A DNA stretch of 64,000 nt from Campylobacter hominis ATCC BAA-381 (GTDB taxonomy: Bacteria > Campylobacterota > Campylobacteria > Campylobacterales > Campylobacteraceae). The position numbers were made by a program, and so were the translations under genes. Below the pieces are notes generated by a model, which was not told where the DNA came from, did no database searches, and saw only the letters and a program-made list of their open reading frames with translations. Of the stretch, positions 18,896-29,668 are shown piece by piece; position 1 is the stretch's first letter, and each line of letters begins with the position of its first letter. Where the stretch lies: contig NC_009714.1 of the NCBI RefSeq assembly GCF_000017585.1, forward strand, positions 1,334,663 through 1,398,662, written 5' to 3'.

Positions 18896-20581
18896 TTATA
18901 ACATTCCTTTTATAAATTTACTTTCTATATAAAATTTATCTTTATTTCGTTTTGTTTTTAATCGCCAATATTTTCCTAAAGTGGAAACGGCTTTTATATT
19001 ATAAAGCTTTATTGTATCGCCAAAATCTTCAATATAAGTTAAATAAATTTCAGGGTCGGTTTTAGCGATAACATCTTTTATACTGTCATTATTATCAAGA
19101 AAAATCAGGGTTTTATCATCAAATTTTATTTTTCTGTTCGCAATTTTTATAATTTCATTGTTTTTATTTAAAAATTTAAGACATTGCGTGCTTATATTTT
19201 CTTTGTTTTCTATATTGCCGTTATATTGGAAAGTAATATTTCCGTCTTTATAAGACAAAATTTCTACATTTTCTTTTTCGCAAGTTATTTTACCGCCAAA
19301 ATCACTTAAACAAAAATATTCTTTAATCTCTTTTTTATTTATTATCCATCTAGGCAAACTTTCTTTTGCTATTTTATCAATGGTTATATATTTGTAATTT
19401 ATGTCGCCAAAGCCCATCATTTTATAGCCGTAATTTAAAAATGTAGCGGTTGAACAGATAATTAACATAATAAAAGTGAAAATAAAAAGTATGATGTTTT
19501 CTTTTTTTGATATTTCCGTATCGATAAAAAACATAAAAAATATTATAAGAGACATAAAAAGCATAGATATAGATATAGTTTTATTTATTTCACCTAATTT
19601 TATTGATAAATAAAATGATACACCGCACATAACAATTATTGCAAGATATAAAAAAATAGCTGACATTTCATTTTTTATTATTTTTAAAACACAAAAAACC
19701 GAAAATCTAAAAATAATACATAAGAATAATAATATTATTGCAATGCCTGCCATATGATAATTATTGTTAAACCGAACATCAATCCTATCGCTAAAAAAAA
19801 TGATTATAGCTAAAGTAATAAAAATAGATATTATAAAGGATGTCACATTAATAAATAACGATTCTGACATAAAACGGTTATTTTTAAAATTTTCATTTTG
19901 TTTGTCATAATTAAACAAGTATGCAAATGCAAAAACGGCTAATATAAATAAAATCGGCAATAATATAAAAATAGTAGAGCTCATAGTCATTACATACATT
20001 AATTCGCTTTGTGAAATGGCAGGAACAATTTTATCATTATAAAAAAAGCAAAATGCTAAAAATATAATTATTCCAAAAGCAAAAAACATAAACGTAGAAA
20101 ACCATTTATTATTTCTTATAAGATTACAAAGCAATAAAAACGTTTCTTTCTTAATGTCGGAAGATTTTTTATAAATATATTTTTTAAAATTTTCATTGTT
20201 GAAAATATCGTTTTTTATTGTTTTCTTTAATTTTTCTACTTCAACAATATTTTTGTCAACATTATATTTTGATTTTAAAAATTTTAATTTTTCTTCTTCA
20301 TTGTTATTATTGCTATGTAAGTCATTTAAAATTTCAGTTCTAAGGATAATAATCTGTTTAAAAATCTGTTCATTGATATCTTCTAATTTTTTGGAAATAT
20401 CACAAGAAAAGTTTAAACTTTTATACAATCTCTTTTTTTCAAATATCAGTATTAAAAGATTATTTAAATTATTGCTACTACCAAGAATCGGATACTTAAA
20501 TTTACTGTTTATAAATTCTATAAATTTATTACATTTTTCAATCTCTTCTTTTTGTTTATAAACCAAATCTACAAATTCCAT
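18896..20581 (-). CDS. Multi-pass membrane protein, unknown family
   Basis: 561 residues in three parts. Residues 1-160 are soluble, charged and helical. Residues about 165-390 contain roughly eight hydrophobic helices (for example FMFFAFGIIIFLAFCFF and GIAIILLFLCIIFRFSVF). The C-terminal 150 residues form a soluble domain with many Lys/Ile, two nearby Cys (FCLSDFGGKITC) and beta-strand-like pattern. No motif links it to a known family. It stands alone between tRNAs and the DUF3298 gene, with noncoding DNA on both sides, and its codon use is as AT-rich as the island. It may be an accessory gene. Confidence 0.75.
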   Translation of the reverse strand: MEFVDLVYKQKEEIEKCNKFIEFINSKFKYPILGSSNNLNNLLILIFEKKRLYKSLNFSCDISKKLEDINEQIFKQIIILRTEILNDLHSNNNNEEEKLKFLKSKYNVDKNIVEVEKLKKTIKNDIFNNENFKKYIYKKSSDIKKETFLLLCNLIRNNKWFSTFMFFAFGIIIFLAFCFFYNDKIVPAISQSELMYVMTMSSTIFILLPILFILAVFAFAYLFNYDKQNENFKNNRFMSESLFINVTSFIISIFITLAIIIFFSDRIDVRFNNNYHMAGIAIILLFLCIIFRFSVFCVLKIIKNEMSAIFLYLAIIVMCGVSFYLSIKLGEINKTISISMLFMSLIIFFMFFIDTEISKKENIILFIFTFIMLIICSTATFLNYGYKMMGFGDINYKYITIDKIAKESLPRWIINKKEIKEYFCLSDFGGKITCEKENVEILSYKDGNITFQYNGNIENKENISTQCLKFLNKNNEIIKIANRKIKFDDKTLIFLDNNDSIKDVIAKTDPEIYLTYIEDFGDTIKLYNIKAVSTLGKYWRLKTKRNKDKFYIESKFIKGML

Positions 20582-20749
20582 TTTAAAACCTTTAAATTTA
20601 TATCTAAAATTAAAAATTTAGTTATCTTAAATTATATTTAATAAAAACCGAACTTTTTAATAAGATTGAAAAAACTGTTTTTTATAAATGCAATATAAAA
20701 TTTTAAATGTCAATCAAATACCTGAAATTAAAATAATTTAAATTTAAAT

Positions 20750-20789
20750 CGTTGTGCCGTTAGCCGTAAATTACAACTTCGGCACAACG
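20750..20789 (-). terminator. Hairpin terminator candidate after the DUF3298 gene
   Basis: A 10-bp perfect stem, CGTTGTGCCG and CGGCACAACG, with a 20-base loop, 30 bp past the stop of the DUF3298 gene, followed by AT-rich sequence. Confidence 0.6.
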
Positions 20790-20818
20790 AAATTTAAAAT
20801 TTTTAAGAATTTATTGTT

Positions 20819-21748
20819 TTAAATTTTCAGCGCTTTTTTAATGCCGTCTTTCAAAAACGGCGAAATTTCATCAAATGTAAAATGCGCTTTTACTGAGCCG
20901 TAAGCATATGCTGCAACTTCATAAGGTGCATAAACGAACGTTACACCATTTGGAGAAATATAAAAATTGTCGCTGATTTTAAACTCGTTTTTTACTTCTT
21001 CAAAAGCTACATCTTTTATTTTATCCCAGATCATTGATCTTAATTTTTCGTCGCCGCTGTTTTTAAGTAAATCGTCTATTGAAATTTGCTTTTTGCCGAT
21101 CAGGACATAATAACTTTCGACTCCCATTCCATGTGCGCCGCCTGTATAAATATAACTTGACTCAAGTAAAACAAGCAATTTATTATTTTCATAAAAAACT
21201 CTCTCATCGGAGCTGACGCTATAAACACTGTCGATTTCATCTTTATCTACCGAATTTTCACGCTCGAATTTCAGCGCGCGATATTCTTTTTCCATATCTT
21301 TTTTTGTTTTAAAATATTCAAGCGCGTTATCAGGTGTAACATTTTTTGAAATATCTAAACTGTAATTTCCTTTTTTATCAAAATCGGGTTGATTTTCCGC
21401 ATTAAAAGATAAAATAGAGTAGCGCTTATACATTTTCATATTTAAATTACGGTGTTCATCGGGTGAATTAAGCGAAACTTTTAACTCTTTGTCATTTAAT
21501 TTCAGCGTCAAATCGCTATTTTCATCTATTTTAAGTTTTTCACCGTCAAATTTTACATTTTCGCCGTCAAATTCGTATGTTTTAGCGCCTGAAAACATAT
21601 GTCCGCTAACCTTAGCGCCGTCTTTATAAACATCAAAATAAATTTCGCCGCCATCACCTTTAAATATATAGCTTGCACCTTCGGTTGTTACGATGTCTGC
21701 AAAAGCGAAGCACGTACAAAATAGAAATAAAAACAGAGTTTTTCTCAT
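20819..21748 (-). CDS. Exported DUF3298 (RsiV-like) domain protein
   Basis: 309 residues with a signal peptide (MRKTLFLFLFCTCFAFA). The C-terminal half has the DUF3298 layout: TGGAHGMGVESYYV, a segment ISIDDLL, then NFYISPNGVTFVYAPYEVAAYAYG and a final DEISPFLKDG. The N-terminal half is an extra beta-rich domain. Periplasmic location is expected. The domain occurs in RsiV, a lysozyme-binding anti-sigma factor, but here there is no TM or sigma gene, so lysozyme binding is only a possibility. RBS AAGGAA lies upstream of the ATG. Confidence 0.85.
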   Translation of the reverse strand: MRKTLFLFLFCTCFAFADIVTTEGASYIFKGDGGEIYFDVYKDGAKVSGHMFSGAKTYEFDGENVKFDGEKLKIDENSDLTLKLNDKELKVSLNSPDEHRNLNMKMYKRYSILSFNAENQPDFDKKGNYSLDISKNVTPDNALEYFKTKKDMEKEYRALKFERENSVDKDEIDSVYSVSSDERVFYENNKLLVLLESSYIYTGGAHGMGVESYYVLIGKKQISIDDLLKNSGDEKLRSMIWDKIKDVAFEEVKNEFKISDNFYISPNGVTFVYAPYEVAAYAYGSVKAHFTFDEISPFLKDGIKKALKI

Positions 21749-21759
21749 AAAAATTCCTT

Positions 21760-21783
21760 AAAAAGCGAGCCGTTAAGCTCGCA
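21760..21783 (-). terminator. Rho-independent terminator of acnB
   Basis: On the minus strand GCGAGC-TTAACG-GCTCGC is followed by TTTTT, 20 bp after the acnB stop and just ahead of the DUF3298 start. Confidence 0.88.
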
Positions 21784-21802
21784 GAAGTTTAAAATTTTTT
21801 GA

Positions 21803-24355
21803 TTATAGCGTAAAATTCTTAACTTCATTAAAATTTAAATATTTGTAAATTTCACTCTCTTTTCCTGCTAATTTTTTAGGTACAATTTTCAGATACTCCT
21901 CTTTAGTAGGAATTCGTCCGAGCATAGCGCAAACTGCGGCAAGCTCAGCGCTTCCCAAATAAACTTTCGCGCCCATTCCCATACGGTTATCGAAATTTCT
22001 GGTTGAAGTCGAAAAAACCACCGCATTATCGCGCACTCTTGCCTGATTTCCCATGCAAAGACTGCATCCTGCTACTTCTATTCTGGCTCCAGCCGCACCG
22101 AATAGACTGAAATATCCCTCGCTTTTAAGCTCGACTTGATCCATTTTTGTAGGTGGCACAATCCAAAGACGACCTGGCACCTGTCCTTCGCCTCTTAAAA
22201 TTTCACCGACAGCTCTGTAATGACCGATATTTGTCATACAGCTTCCTACAAAAACCTCATCGATATTGTGAGCGCGTTTAGGATCAGCTAAAATTTCACT
22301 TATCGTCGCCACATCATCAGGATCGTTAGGACACGCTAAAATCGGCTCTTTTATCTCACTCATATCGATTTCTAAAATTTGGGCATATTTTGCATTTTTA
22401 TCAGCTTTTAAAAGCACAGGATTTTCTAGCCACTCTTTCATTTTGTCACGTCTTCGTTTTAACGTTTCTTTACTTTCATATCCCGCTTTTATCATCGCAT
22501 CGATCAAAGCGATATTCGATTTTATATATTCTATAACAGGCTCTTTATCAAGAGCTACGCAGCACGCGGCCGCACTTCTTTCGGCACTTGCGTCGCTTAA
22601 CTCGAATGCCTGCTCTACTTTTAAATTCTCAAGTCCTTCAATTTCTATAACTTTTCCTGCAAAAATATTCTTTTTATTTTTCTTTTCTACGGTTAAAAGT
22701 CCTTTTTTTATCGCTACATAAGGTATCGCATTGACTAAATCCCTAAGCGTGATTCCTGGTTGCATTTTACCTTTAAATTTGACCAGAACGGACTCAGGCA
22801 TATTTAAAGGCATCGTTCCTGTTACCGCTGCAAATGCTACAAGTCCCGAACCTGCAGGAAAACTTATGCCGATTGGAAATCTTGTGTGCGAATCGCCGCC
22901 TGTGCCGACACTATCCGGTAAAACCATACGGTTTAGCCATGAGTGAATTACGCCATCTCCCGGATGTAAAGCGACGCCGCCACGACTACTCATAAACTTC
23001 GGCAAAGTCTTATGCATAAGCGCGTCACTTGGTTTCGGATATGCAGCCGTATGGCAAAAGCTTTGAAGTACGAAATCTGCACCGAATCCAAGACTTGCAA
23101 GCTCTTTTATCTCATCTCTTGTCATCGGACCTGTTGTATCCTGACTGCCGACAGTCAGTGTCATAGGTTCTACATACATTCCGGCTCTTACACCTTTTAA
23201 TCCACAGGCCTTTCCTACCATTTTTTGCGCTAACGTGTAGCCTTCATTTTCATTTGATTTCGGTTGCTCCGGTTTTGTAAAAATATTTTCAGTCGGCAAT
23301 TTTAAAAATTCTCTTGCTTTAACGCAAAGAGATCTTGCGATGATAAGCGGAATTCTACCGCCTGTTCTGATTTCATCTTCGATTGTATTTGGAATTAATC
23401 TGAATTTGCTTACAACCTTGCCGGCTTTTTTAATCTCGCCTTTTAAAGGATAAATTTCAATTTCATCGCCTGTATTAAGATTATCTACATTTGCGATAAT
23501 CGGCAATGCTCCACTATCTTCAGCGGTATTGAAAAAAATAGGCGCGATGGTTGAGCCGATTATTACACCACCGGTTTTTTTATTCGGAACTCCTTTGATT
23601 TCATCTCCGATATGCCATTGTACTGAATTTACACCGCTTTTTCGGCTGCTTCCGGTTCCTACGACATCGCCTACATATACGACTTTTTTACCATTTTTCT
23701 TAAGTTCCGCGATTTTTTCAAGGCTTCCGGGAAGTCGTTTGCTAAGCATAGCATTTGCGTGAAGTGGAATGTCCGATCTGCTAAAAGCTTCACTTGCAGG
23801 ACTTAGATCGTCCGTATTTGTTTCTCCTGGCACTTTAAATACTACGGCTTCTATTTTTTCGTCGATTTCAGGGCGAGACAAAAACCATTTGGCTTCGGCC
23901 CAATTTTTCATAACATCTTTAGCGAATTTATTTGTTTTACAAAGAGTCGCAACATCATTAAAATAATCATGCACGAAAATCGTATTGCTAAGCGCGTCAG
24001 CCGCCATTTCGGCTACTTTATCATCCTTACTTGAAAGAGCGGCGATTAGCACAATAACATTGTATCCGCCAAGCATACCGCCAAGCATTTTAATAGCCCT
24101 TGCTTTGTCTATTTCATCAACCGTTAAATCATGGTTTATTATCTCATTTAAAAACTCGGCTTTAATCTTAGCGGCGTCGTCAACTCCAGGATTTACACGG
24201 TTTTCAAGCAAATCCGCTAAAGTTTTGCTGTCTTTGCCGCCTTTTTTTAACAAATCACAAATCTTTTTTGTTTGCACTTCATTAAGCGCAAGCGGTGGAA
24301 TGCCCAATTTTGCGCGCTCTTCTACATGTTTGTCATACTCTGTCAAAAAAGCCAT
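21803..24355 (-). CDS. acnB: Bifunctional aconitate hydratase 2 / 2-methylisocitrate dehydratase
   Basis: 850 residues, normal for AcnB. The order is typical: an N-terminal HEAT-like helical domain (1-160), the swivel domain ([20 protein letters not shown], about 228-247), then the three-part catalytic domain. [20 protein letters not shown] and the iron-sulfur cysteines ([13 protein letters not shown] and [15 protein letters not shown]) are present. It interconverts citrate and isocitrate in the TCA cycle and can act on methylisocitrate. In E. coli apo-AcnB also binds mRNA. A good RBS (AAAGGA) precedes the ATG, and a strong terminator follows. Confidence 0.98.
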   Translation of the reverse strand: MAFLTEYDKHVEERAKLGIPPLALNEVQTKKICDLLKKGGKDSKTLADLLENRVNPGVDDAAKIKAEFLNEIINHDLTVDEIDKARAIKMLGGMLGGYNVIVLIAALSSKDDKVAEMAADALSNTIFVHDYFNDVATLCKTNKFAKDVMKNWAEAKWFLSRPEIDEKIEAVVFKVPGETNTDDLSPASEAFSRSDIPLHANAMLSKRLPGSLEKIAELKKNGKKVVYVGDVVGTGSSRKSGVNSVQWHIGDEIKGVPNKKTGGVIIGSTIAPIFFNTAEDSGALPIIANVDNLNTGDEIEIYPLKGEIKKAGKVVSKFRLIPNTIEDEIRTGGRIPLIIARSLCVKAREFLKLPTENIFTKPEQPKSNENEGYTLAQKMVGKACGLKGVRAGMYVEPMTLTVGSQDTTGPMTRDEIKELASLGFGADFVLQSFCHTAAYPKPSDALMHKTLPKFMSSRGGVALHPGDGVIHSWLNRMVLPDSVGTGGDSHTRFPIGISFPAGSGLVAFAAVTGTMPLNMPESVLVKFKGKMQPGITLRDLVNAIPYVAIKKGLLTVEKKNKKNIFAGKVIEIEGLENLKVEQAFELSDASAERSAAACCVALDKEPVIEYIKSNIALIDAMIKAGYESKETLKRRRDKMKEWLENPVLLKADKNAKYAQILEIDMSEIKEPILACPNDPDDVATISEILADPKRAHNIDEVFVGSCMTNIGHYRAVGEILRGEGQVPGRLWIVPPTKMDQVELKSEGYFSLFGAAGARIEVAGCSLCMGNQARVRDNAVVFSTSTRNFDNRMGMGAKVYLGSAELAAVCAMLGRIPTKEEYLKIVPKKLAGKESEIYKYLNFNEVKNFTL

Positions 24356-24460
24356 TTTGTATCCTTTTTAATAAAAAATTTTATATAATTTTATCTCAAA
24401 ATTTTAGAATATTGGTTTAAACATAAAAATTTGTATGATTTTATAAGGAAACTTTAAATT

Positions 24461-24931
24461 ATGGAAAAAATACTTATAGCTTCACCGATCGGAAATTTAA
24501 AAATCGTCGCAAACGGCGATGAAATCATAGAAATCAGTTTTTGTGATAATTGCGAACAAATGGAGATTTCAAACAATAAACACAGCGAAATTTTAACGCA
24601 CTGCGCGGATGAAATTTCGGCTTATTTTCGCGGCGAAATTTCAAAGTTCAGCGTGAAATTTAAAATAGAAGGAAGCGATTTTGAAAAAAGTGTATATGAA
24701 GCGCTTCTAAAAATACCTTATGGCGAGGTTTTGACATATAAACAACTGGCAACAAAAATAAATAGACCGAAAGCTTACAGAGCGGTAGGAAATGCGAACG
24801 CAAAAAATAAAATTCCGATAATAATTCCTTGCCACAGAGTGGTGGCAAGTAACGGAATCGGCGGATATAGCGGCGGACTTTGGCGCAAAAATAGACTTTT
24901 AAAACTTGAAAAAGCTAAACTTAAATTTTAA
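24461..24931 (+). CDS. ogt: Methylated-DNA--[protein]-cysteine S-methyltransferase
   Basis: 156 residues. The active-site motif IPCHRVV is intact, preceded by the helix-turn-helix region (IPYGEVLTYKQLATKINRP, AYRAVGNANAKN) and followed by GGYSGGLWRK. The enzyme transfers alkyl groups from O6-alkylguanine to its own Cys, a suicide repair reaction. The short N-terminal domain fits Ogt rather than the Ada fusion. RBS AAGGAAAC precedes the ATG. Divergent from acnB, with which it shares a 105-bp intergenic region. Confidence 0.95.
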   Translation: MEKILIASPIGNLKIVANGDEIIEISFCDNCEQMEISNNKHSEILTHCADEISAYFRGEISKFSVKFKIEGSDFEKSVYEALLKIPYGEVLTYKQLATKINRPKAYRAVGNANAKNKIPIIIPCHRVVASNGIGGYSGGLWRKNRLLKLEKAKLKF

Positions 24932-25478
24932 CGCATTTTGTTTTTGAAGCATTTAATCTATTATTTTAAAAACTGCGGCGCGGTTTTTCAGCGAAATTTT
25001 TTAAAATTTCAGCTACCGAATTTTATTAAATTTTCAATTCATCAGCGCATTTAAATTTCAACCTATCAAAATTTGTTTAAAAAATGTGCTTAAAAATTTA
25101 TTTGCCAAAGCGGCTGCGATTTTTACACATTAAAAAAGCTTTTTTAACTCATTTTTACCTTATTTACAAAATTCAAACGAAATTTGACCGCGCTTATTTT
25201 TTATACGGCTAATTGAAATTTGATTTTAAAAGTCATCAGTTGTATTTTAAACTTACAAATACATCAAATTTCAGTATCATCGCCAATCTTTAACGATTTA
25301 TGCTGCATTGTTTTTAATTGTTTTTGAAATTTCCATTTTATTTTTGCGCAATACTTAAAATTCAGAACTTCATTTTTTTAAACCGCTTTTTTTAAATTTT
25401 ATTTTGCAGATTATCGCACTTTAACCAGATAAATTTTTATCTAAACTGTAAATAAAACTTCGTAAAATGCGCCGAAAA
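24932..25478. other. Intergenic region, no gene seen
   Basis: About 550 bp between convergent ogt and copA. It is AT-rich with short GC-richer patches (GCGGCGCGG), but all six frames are broken by stops. No terminator hairpin was found by eye. Confidence 0.55.
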
Positions 25479-27656
25479 TTAATTTTTCATAAATTTTAAA
25501 CGAAGCGAGTTTAACACTACGCAAACCGAGCTGAAACACATTGCAATCGCCCCGTATATCGGTTTTAGCAAAATTCCTGCCCATGCGAAGGCGCCGGCTG
25601 CTGTAGGAATGCAGATAAGATTGTAAAAAAATGCCCAAAATAGATTTTGTTTGATTGTATTCATCGTTTTTACGGAAAGTCGTAGCAGATAAAGCACATT
25701 TTTAAGATTATTTTTTACGAAAATAAGATCTCCAGCACCTTTTGCAATTTCGTTTCCTGAGTTCATCGCGATACCGATATCAGCCGCTTTTAAAGCAGGC
25801 GCATCATTTATTCCGTCCCCTATAAAAATCACTTTGCCGCAGCTTTTTAAATTTTGCACGAAATCGTATTTTTCATTTGGCAAGACACCGGCTTTTATCT
25901 CATCAATGCCAAGTTTTTTACCCACGAAATTTGCCGTTTTTGCGTCATCTCCGGTCAGCATTACGGTTTTAATTCCTAAATTTTTAAGCTCTTCAACAAC
26001 GCTTTTCGCTTCGTCTCTAACTTCATCCGCTAAACTTACAAAACCTTCATATTCGCCGTTTATCGCTACAAATATAACGCCAAAGCCGTTATTTAAAGCA
26101 CTAATCGCATTTTTCGGAATTTCAAAATTTACGCCGTTTTCTCTTAAAAAATTAAAATTGCCCGCTATCAAACTTATATCGGTATTTGAAGCGATAATTC
26201 CTTTTCCTGTTTTATTTTCAAATGTTCCGTCAAATTTTGAAATTTCGCCGAATTTATCCTCCGCAAATTTCACAATCGCCTTTGAAATTTTATGCTCGCT
26301 CAAAATTTCAGCCATTGCCAAAATACGTAGATCATCGTCTTTTAAATCGCTTGATGATACAGCTATTTCGCCTTTACTAAGCGTTCCTGTTTTATCAAAA
26401 ACAATTGTTCTGGCATCTTTTAAAATTTCCAAAATTTCAGGATTTCGCACCAAAATACCGTTTTTGGCGGCATTTGAAATGGCGCAAACTATCGCAACCG
26501 GTGTGGCAAGGCCTAAAGCACAAGGACAAGATATTATCAAAACGCAAATCGCGCACATTACGCCGTTAAAGGCATTTCCTACAAACGCCCAAACAACAAA
26601 AGTCAAAACGGAAATAAAAATAACGCTTGGAACAAAAATATTTGCAATCTTATCTGCAAGCCTTGAAATAGGCATTTTCTTTGCTCCGGCTTCGCTTAAA
26701 AGATCCAAAATTTGAGCAAGCAGACTGCTGTTTTTATTTTTTGTAACTTTTGCGTAAATCACGCCGTCTGTATTGATACACCCCGCATTTATTTCATCTT
26801 TTACGGTACAAAATTTAGGCAAACTCTCGCCTGTTATCATAGAAGTGTCAATTTCAGCTTCACCTTCTATTATAACCGCGTCTGCAGGAATTTTAGCACC
26901 CGTTTTTATTAAAATTTTATCGCCTGTTTTAAGGTTATCGGCATTTATCTCATTTATTACGCCATCTTCGCCTACTATAAGTGCTTTTTTAGGACTTAAA
27001 TCAATCAATTTTTTTATATAGTCGTTCGCCCTGAATTTAGAGTTTTCTTCCAAAAATTTTCCAAGCAGAATAAAACAGATTATCATACTTGCGCCGCTAA
27101 AATAAAAATAGGCGAAATTTTGCGGTAAAAAGCGCGCGAAAAGCGCCACAAAAAGCGAGTAAATATACGCAACGGATGAACCGGACATAACAAGCACGTT
27201 CATATCGAAATTTTTAGCTCTCAAACTTAAAATTCCGTGTTTAAAAAAATATCCGCCGCAATAAAATAAACAAATCGCACCGAAACCGGCTCCGATAACA
27301 GCTTTCAGCGCGAAATTCAAAGCGCTCATTTCAGCCCACATAATAATCAGAGATATTGCAAAAGCCATGCAAAATTTAATGAAAAGCTCTTTAATATAGG
27401 CTTTTTTGCGCTCTATCAGTTCATCATAATCAGCCACAACTTCATAACCGATTTTTTTGATTTTCGCTTTTAAAATATTAATCGCTTCATCATTTTCTAC
27501 GACAAACTCACCGCTTGCATTTGTATAACTTACCTTCGCCTCTTTTATGCCGGGAATTTTTTTTGAGATTTTTTCTACCGCGTTGGAGCAATTTACACAG
27601 CTCATTCCTGCGATATTCAGCGTGATTTTTTTACTCATCTGTTTTGATTGCTTCAA
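25479..27656 (-). CDS. copA: Copper-exporting P1B-type ATPase
   Basis: Up to 725 residues. An N-terminal heavy-metal-binding domain carries GMSCVNCS. The ATPase has the TGES actuator motif, the CPC metal site in transmembrane helix 6 (ISCPCALGLATP), the phosphorylation site DKTGT, and the hinge GDGINDAPAL. A C-terminal pair of membrane helices completes the fold. It pumps Cu(I) out of the cytoplasm. The annotated TTG start (27656) lies within copP; the ATG at 27638 (MSKKITLNIAG), which overlaps the copP stop as ATGAGTAA, is more likely. It forms an operon with the copper chaperone upstream. Confidence 0.95.
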   Translation of the reverse strand: MKQSKQMSKKITLNIAGMSCVNCSNAVEKISKKIPGIKEAKVSYTNASGEFVVENDEAINILKAKIKKIGYEVVADYDELIERKKAYIKELFIKFCMAFAISLIIMWAEMSALNFALKAVIGAGFGAICLFYCGGYFFKHGILSLRAKNFDMNVLVMSGSSVAYIYSLFVALFARFLPQNFAYFYFSGASMIICFILLGKFLEENSKFRANDYIKKLIDLSPKKALIVGEDGVINEINADNLKTGDKILIKTGAKIPADAVIIEGEAEIDTSMITGESLPKFCTVKDEINAGCINTDGVIYAKVTKNKNSSLLAQILDLLSEAGAKKMPISRLADKIANIFVPSVIFISVLTFVVWAFVGNAFNGVMCAICVLIISCPCALGLATPVAIVCAISNAAKNGILVRNPEILEILKDARTIVFDKTGTLSKGEIAVSSSDLKDDDLRILAMAEILSEHKISKAIVKFAEDKFGEISKFDGTFENKTGKGIIASNTDISLIAGNFNFLRENGVNFEIPKNAISALNNGFGVIFVAINGEYEGFVSLADEVRDEAKSVVEELKNLGIKTVMLTGDDAKTANFVGKKLGIDEIKAGVLPNEKYDFVQNLKSCGKVIFIGDGINDAPALKAADIGIAMNSGNEIAKGAGDLIFVKNNLKNVLYLLRLSVKTMNTIKQNLFWAFFYNLICIPTAAGAFAWAGILLKPIYGAIAMCFSSVCVVLNSLRLKFMKN

Positions 27657-27828
27657 AACCTAAATCGCTCATTTCATTTTGAAATTTTTGAACGTCGTCT
27701 TCTTTGATTTTAACGCTTACGATTTTATTTTCCAAATCGGTTTTTATCTCACCGAACTCATCACTTAACGCATTTTTGATTGTATTTGCGCATTTTTGAC
27801 AATGCATATTTTCTACTTTAAATTTCAT
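27631..27828 (-). CDS. copP: Copper chaperone, HMA domain
   Basis: 65 residues forming a single heavy-metal-associated domain with MHCQKC near residues 9-14. In Helicobacter and Campylobacter such CopP proteins are encoded next to CopA and deliver Cu(I) to it. It overlaps the copA start. RBS AAGAGG precedes the ATG. Confidence 0.92.
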   Translation of the reverse strand: MKFKVENMHCQKCANTIKNALSDEFGEIKTDLENKIVSVKIKEDDVQKFQNEMSDLGFEAIKTDE

Positions 27829-27934
27829 TTTAACCTCTTGAGTTTTTTATAAATTATAATACAAAATTTTAAATAATTTTCAACTGCTTTCTGCTATAAT
27901 GAAAATTTTAATTTTAAAAATTTAAGGAAACTTT

Positions 27935-28669
27935 ATGGGAAGAGCGTTTGAATACAGAAGAGCTTCAAAAGAAGCTCGTTGGGGTAAAATGAGCAAACTT
28001 TTTCCAAAACTTGGAAAATCTATAACAATGGCAGCCAAAGAAGGCGGACCTGACCCCGATATGAATCCGAAACTTCGCACCGCAATAGCAACTGCAAAAG
28101 CGCAAAATATGCCGAAAGATAACATTGACGCCGCCATAAAACGTGCAAGCGGAAAAGATGCAGCTGATATAAAAATTATTCATTATGACGGCAAAGCACC
28201 GCACGGCGCACTTTTAATCATCGAATGCGCAAGCGATAATTCGACAAGAACGGTTGCAAATATAAAATCCATCTTAAACAAAGGAAACGGCGAATTTTTA
28301 CCGAATGGGAGTCTGACATTTATGTTTTCAAGAAAAAGCGTTTTTGAAGTGGAATACCCGAAACGCGATCTTGAAGCCGTAGAACTTGATCTTATTGATT
28401 ATGGGCTAACCGAAATGGAAGAAAATGAGTTTGAAAACGATAAAGGCGAAATCGAAAAAACTCTTACAATTTATGGCGATTATGAGAGTTTCGGAACGCT
28501 GAACGAAGGTATAGAAAAACTTGGTCTTACAATCAAAAGCGGAAATTTGCAATTTGTGGCAAATAATTTCGTTGAATTCGCAGATGAGGATTTGAAAGAG
28601 ATAGAAGAACTCATCGAAAAACTTGAAGATGACGATGATGTGCAAGCGGTTTACACAAATATAAAATAG
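27935..28669 (+). CDS. yebC: YebC/PmpR family protein
   Basis: 244 residues, full length. It begins [20 protein letters not shown] and has [14 protein letters not shown] and [14 protein letters not shown], the family signature, followed by the long acidic C-terminal domains. YebC proteins were annotated as transcription regulators; recent work links members to ribosome function at proline-rich stretches. RBS AAGGAAAC. It is followed after 9 bp by the cyclophilin gene and then acpS, apparently one operon. Confidence 0.95.
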   Translation: MGRAFEYRRASKEARWGKMSKLFPKLGKSITMAAKEGGPDPDMNPKLRTAIATAKAQNMPKDNIDAAIKRASGKDAADIKIIHYDGKAPHGALLIIECASDNSTRTVANIKSILNKGNGEFLPNGSLTFMFSRKSVFEVEYPKRDLEAVELDLIDYGLTEMEENEFENDKGEIEKTLTIYGDYESFGTLNEGIEKLGLTIKSGNLQFVANNFVEFADEDLKEIEELIEKLEDDDDVQAVYTNIK

Positions 28670-28678
28670 GAAAAAATT

Positions 28679-29167
28679 ATGGAAAAACTTAAAATTTACG
28701 AGATAAACAAAGACGAAATGGCAAAGATAAAATTCGCCATCATAAAAACAGAAAAAGGCGATATGATATGCGAACTTTTTCCTTATGAAGCACCGCAAAA
28801 TGTCCTAAATTTCGCCACTTTAGCAAGAAGCGGTTTTTATAAAGGTTTAACGTTTCACCGCGTAATACCTAATTTCGTAATTCAAGGCGGATGTCCCTAC
28901 GGAACCGGTATAGGAGGTCCAGGCTGGCGCATAAAATGCGAATGCGACAATCAAAAACATAAACACGTAAGAGGTACACTTTCTATGGCTCACGCAGGAC
29001 GTGACACCGGCGGATCGCAATTTTTCGTTTGTCACAGCGCACAACCTCATCTAAACGGCGTTCATACGGTTTTCGGACAAGTAATAAATGATGAAGGATT
29101 AAATGTTTTGGATGCTATAAAAGCAGGCGATAAAATCATCGATATACAAATCAAAGAAAGTTTGTAG
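28679..29167 (+). CDS. ppiB: Peptidyl-prolyl cis-trans isomerase, cyclophilin type
   Basis: 162 residues. The cyclophilin core shows [34 protein letters not shown] and [10 protein letters not shown], with the catalytic Arg and the substrate-contact Phe/His residues in place. No signal peptide, so cytoplasmic. It catalyses proline isomerisation in folding proteins. Follows yebC in an apparent operon; acpS begins one base after its stop. Confidence 0.93.
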   Translation: MEKLKIYEINKDEMAKIKFAIIKTEKGDMICELFPYEAPQNVLNFATLARSGFYKGLTFHRVIPNFVIQGGCPYGTGIGGPGWRIKCECDNQKHKHVRGTLSMAHAGRDTGGSQFFVCHSAQPHLNGVHTVFGQVINDEGLNVLDAIKAGDKIIDIQIKESL

Positions 29168-29542
29168 TTGATAGGAATCGACATCGTCAGTATAAGCCGA
29201 ATTTCAAAAATTTACACGAAATTCGGTGATAAATTTTTAGATAAAATTTTAAGCGGAAACGAACAAAATTCAGTTTTAAATTTAAATTACAATCTTAAAT
29301 TAGAACGTTTAGCCGGAATTTACGCTGCAAAAGAGGCATTTGCAAAAGCTCTTGGCGTTGGAATTTCAGCTGATTTCGGTTTTTTGGATGTTGAAATTTT
29401 AAAAAATGATCGCGGCGCACCTTTTTTAGAAATTGCGCCATGCATAATTAAAAAATTTAATATCAAAAATGCGGATGTAAGTATAACTCACGACGGTGGA
29501 TTTGCTATATCCGCCGTAATTTTGGAAATGTCAAAATTCTGA
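29168..29542 (+). CDS. acpS: Holo-[acyl-carrier-protein] synthase
   Basis: 124 residues beginning at TTG directly after the cyclophilin stop. It has the family marks MIGIDIVSISRI (Asp for Mg), AGIYAAKEAFAKALGVGI (E and K of the active site) and VSITHDGGFAISAV. It moves the phosphopantetheine arm of CoA to ACP. The start is set by the family N-terminus. Translational coupling to the upstream gene is likely. Confidence 0.93.
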   Translation: MIGIDIVSISRISKIYTKFGDKFLDKILSGNEQNSVLNLNYNLKLERLAGIYAAKEAFAKALGVGISADFGFLDVEILKNDRGAPFLEIAPCIIKKFNIKNADVSITHDGGFAISAVILEMSKF

Positions 29543-29668
29543 AATTTCGTGATTTTTTATATATTTAAATTTCACTTTCAAAAAATCAAACGCTATAAAA
29601 ACAAATTAAAGTTATTTTTATAGATACTATTTTAAAATACGAAATTACTTTTTATAAAAGGAGATATT

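Noticed and set aside
22443-24371. Plus-strand ORFs opposite acnB
   Set aside because: Shadow frames of a highly conserved gene; no start signals or family resemblance.
25834-26715. 293-codon plus-strand ORF opposite copA
   Set aside because: Antisense of the P-type ATPase with Pro/Phe/Ser/Lys-biased composition, typical of a mirror frame.
28406-28798. 130-codon minus ORF opposite yebC/ppiB
   Set aside because: Phe/Tyr/Cys-rich antisense frame with no support.
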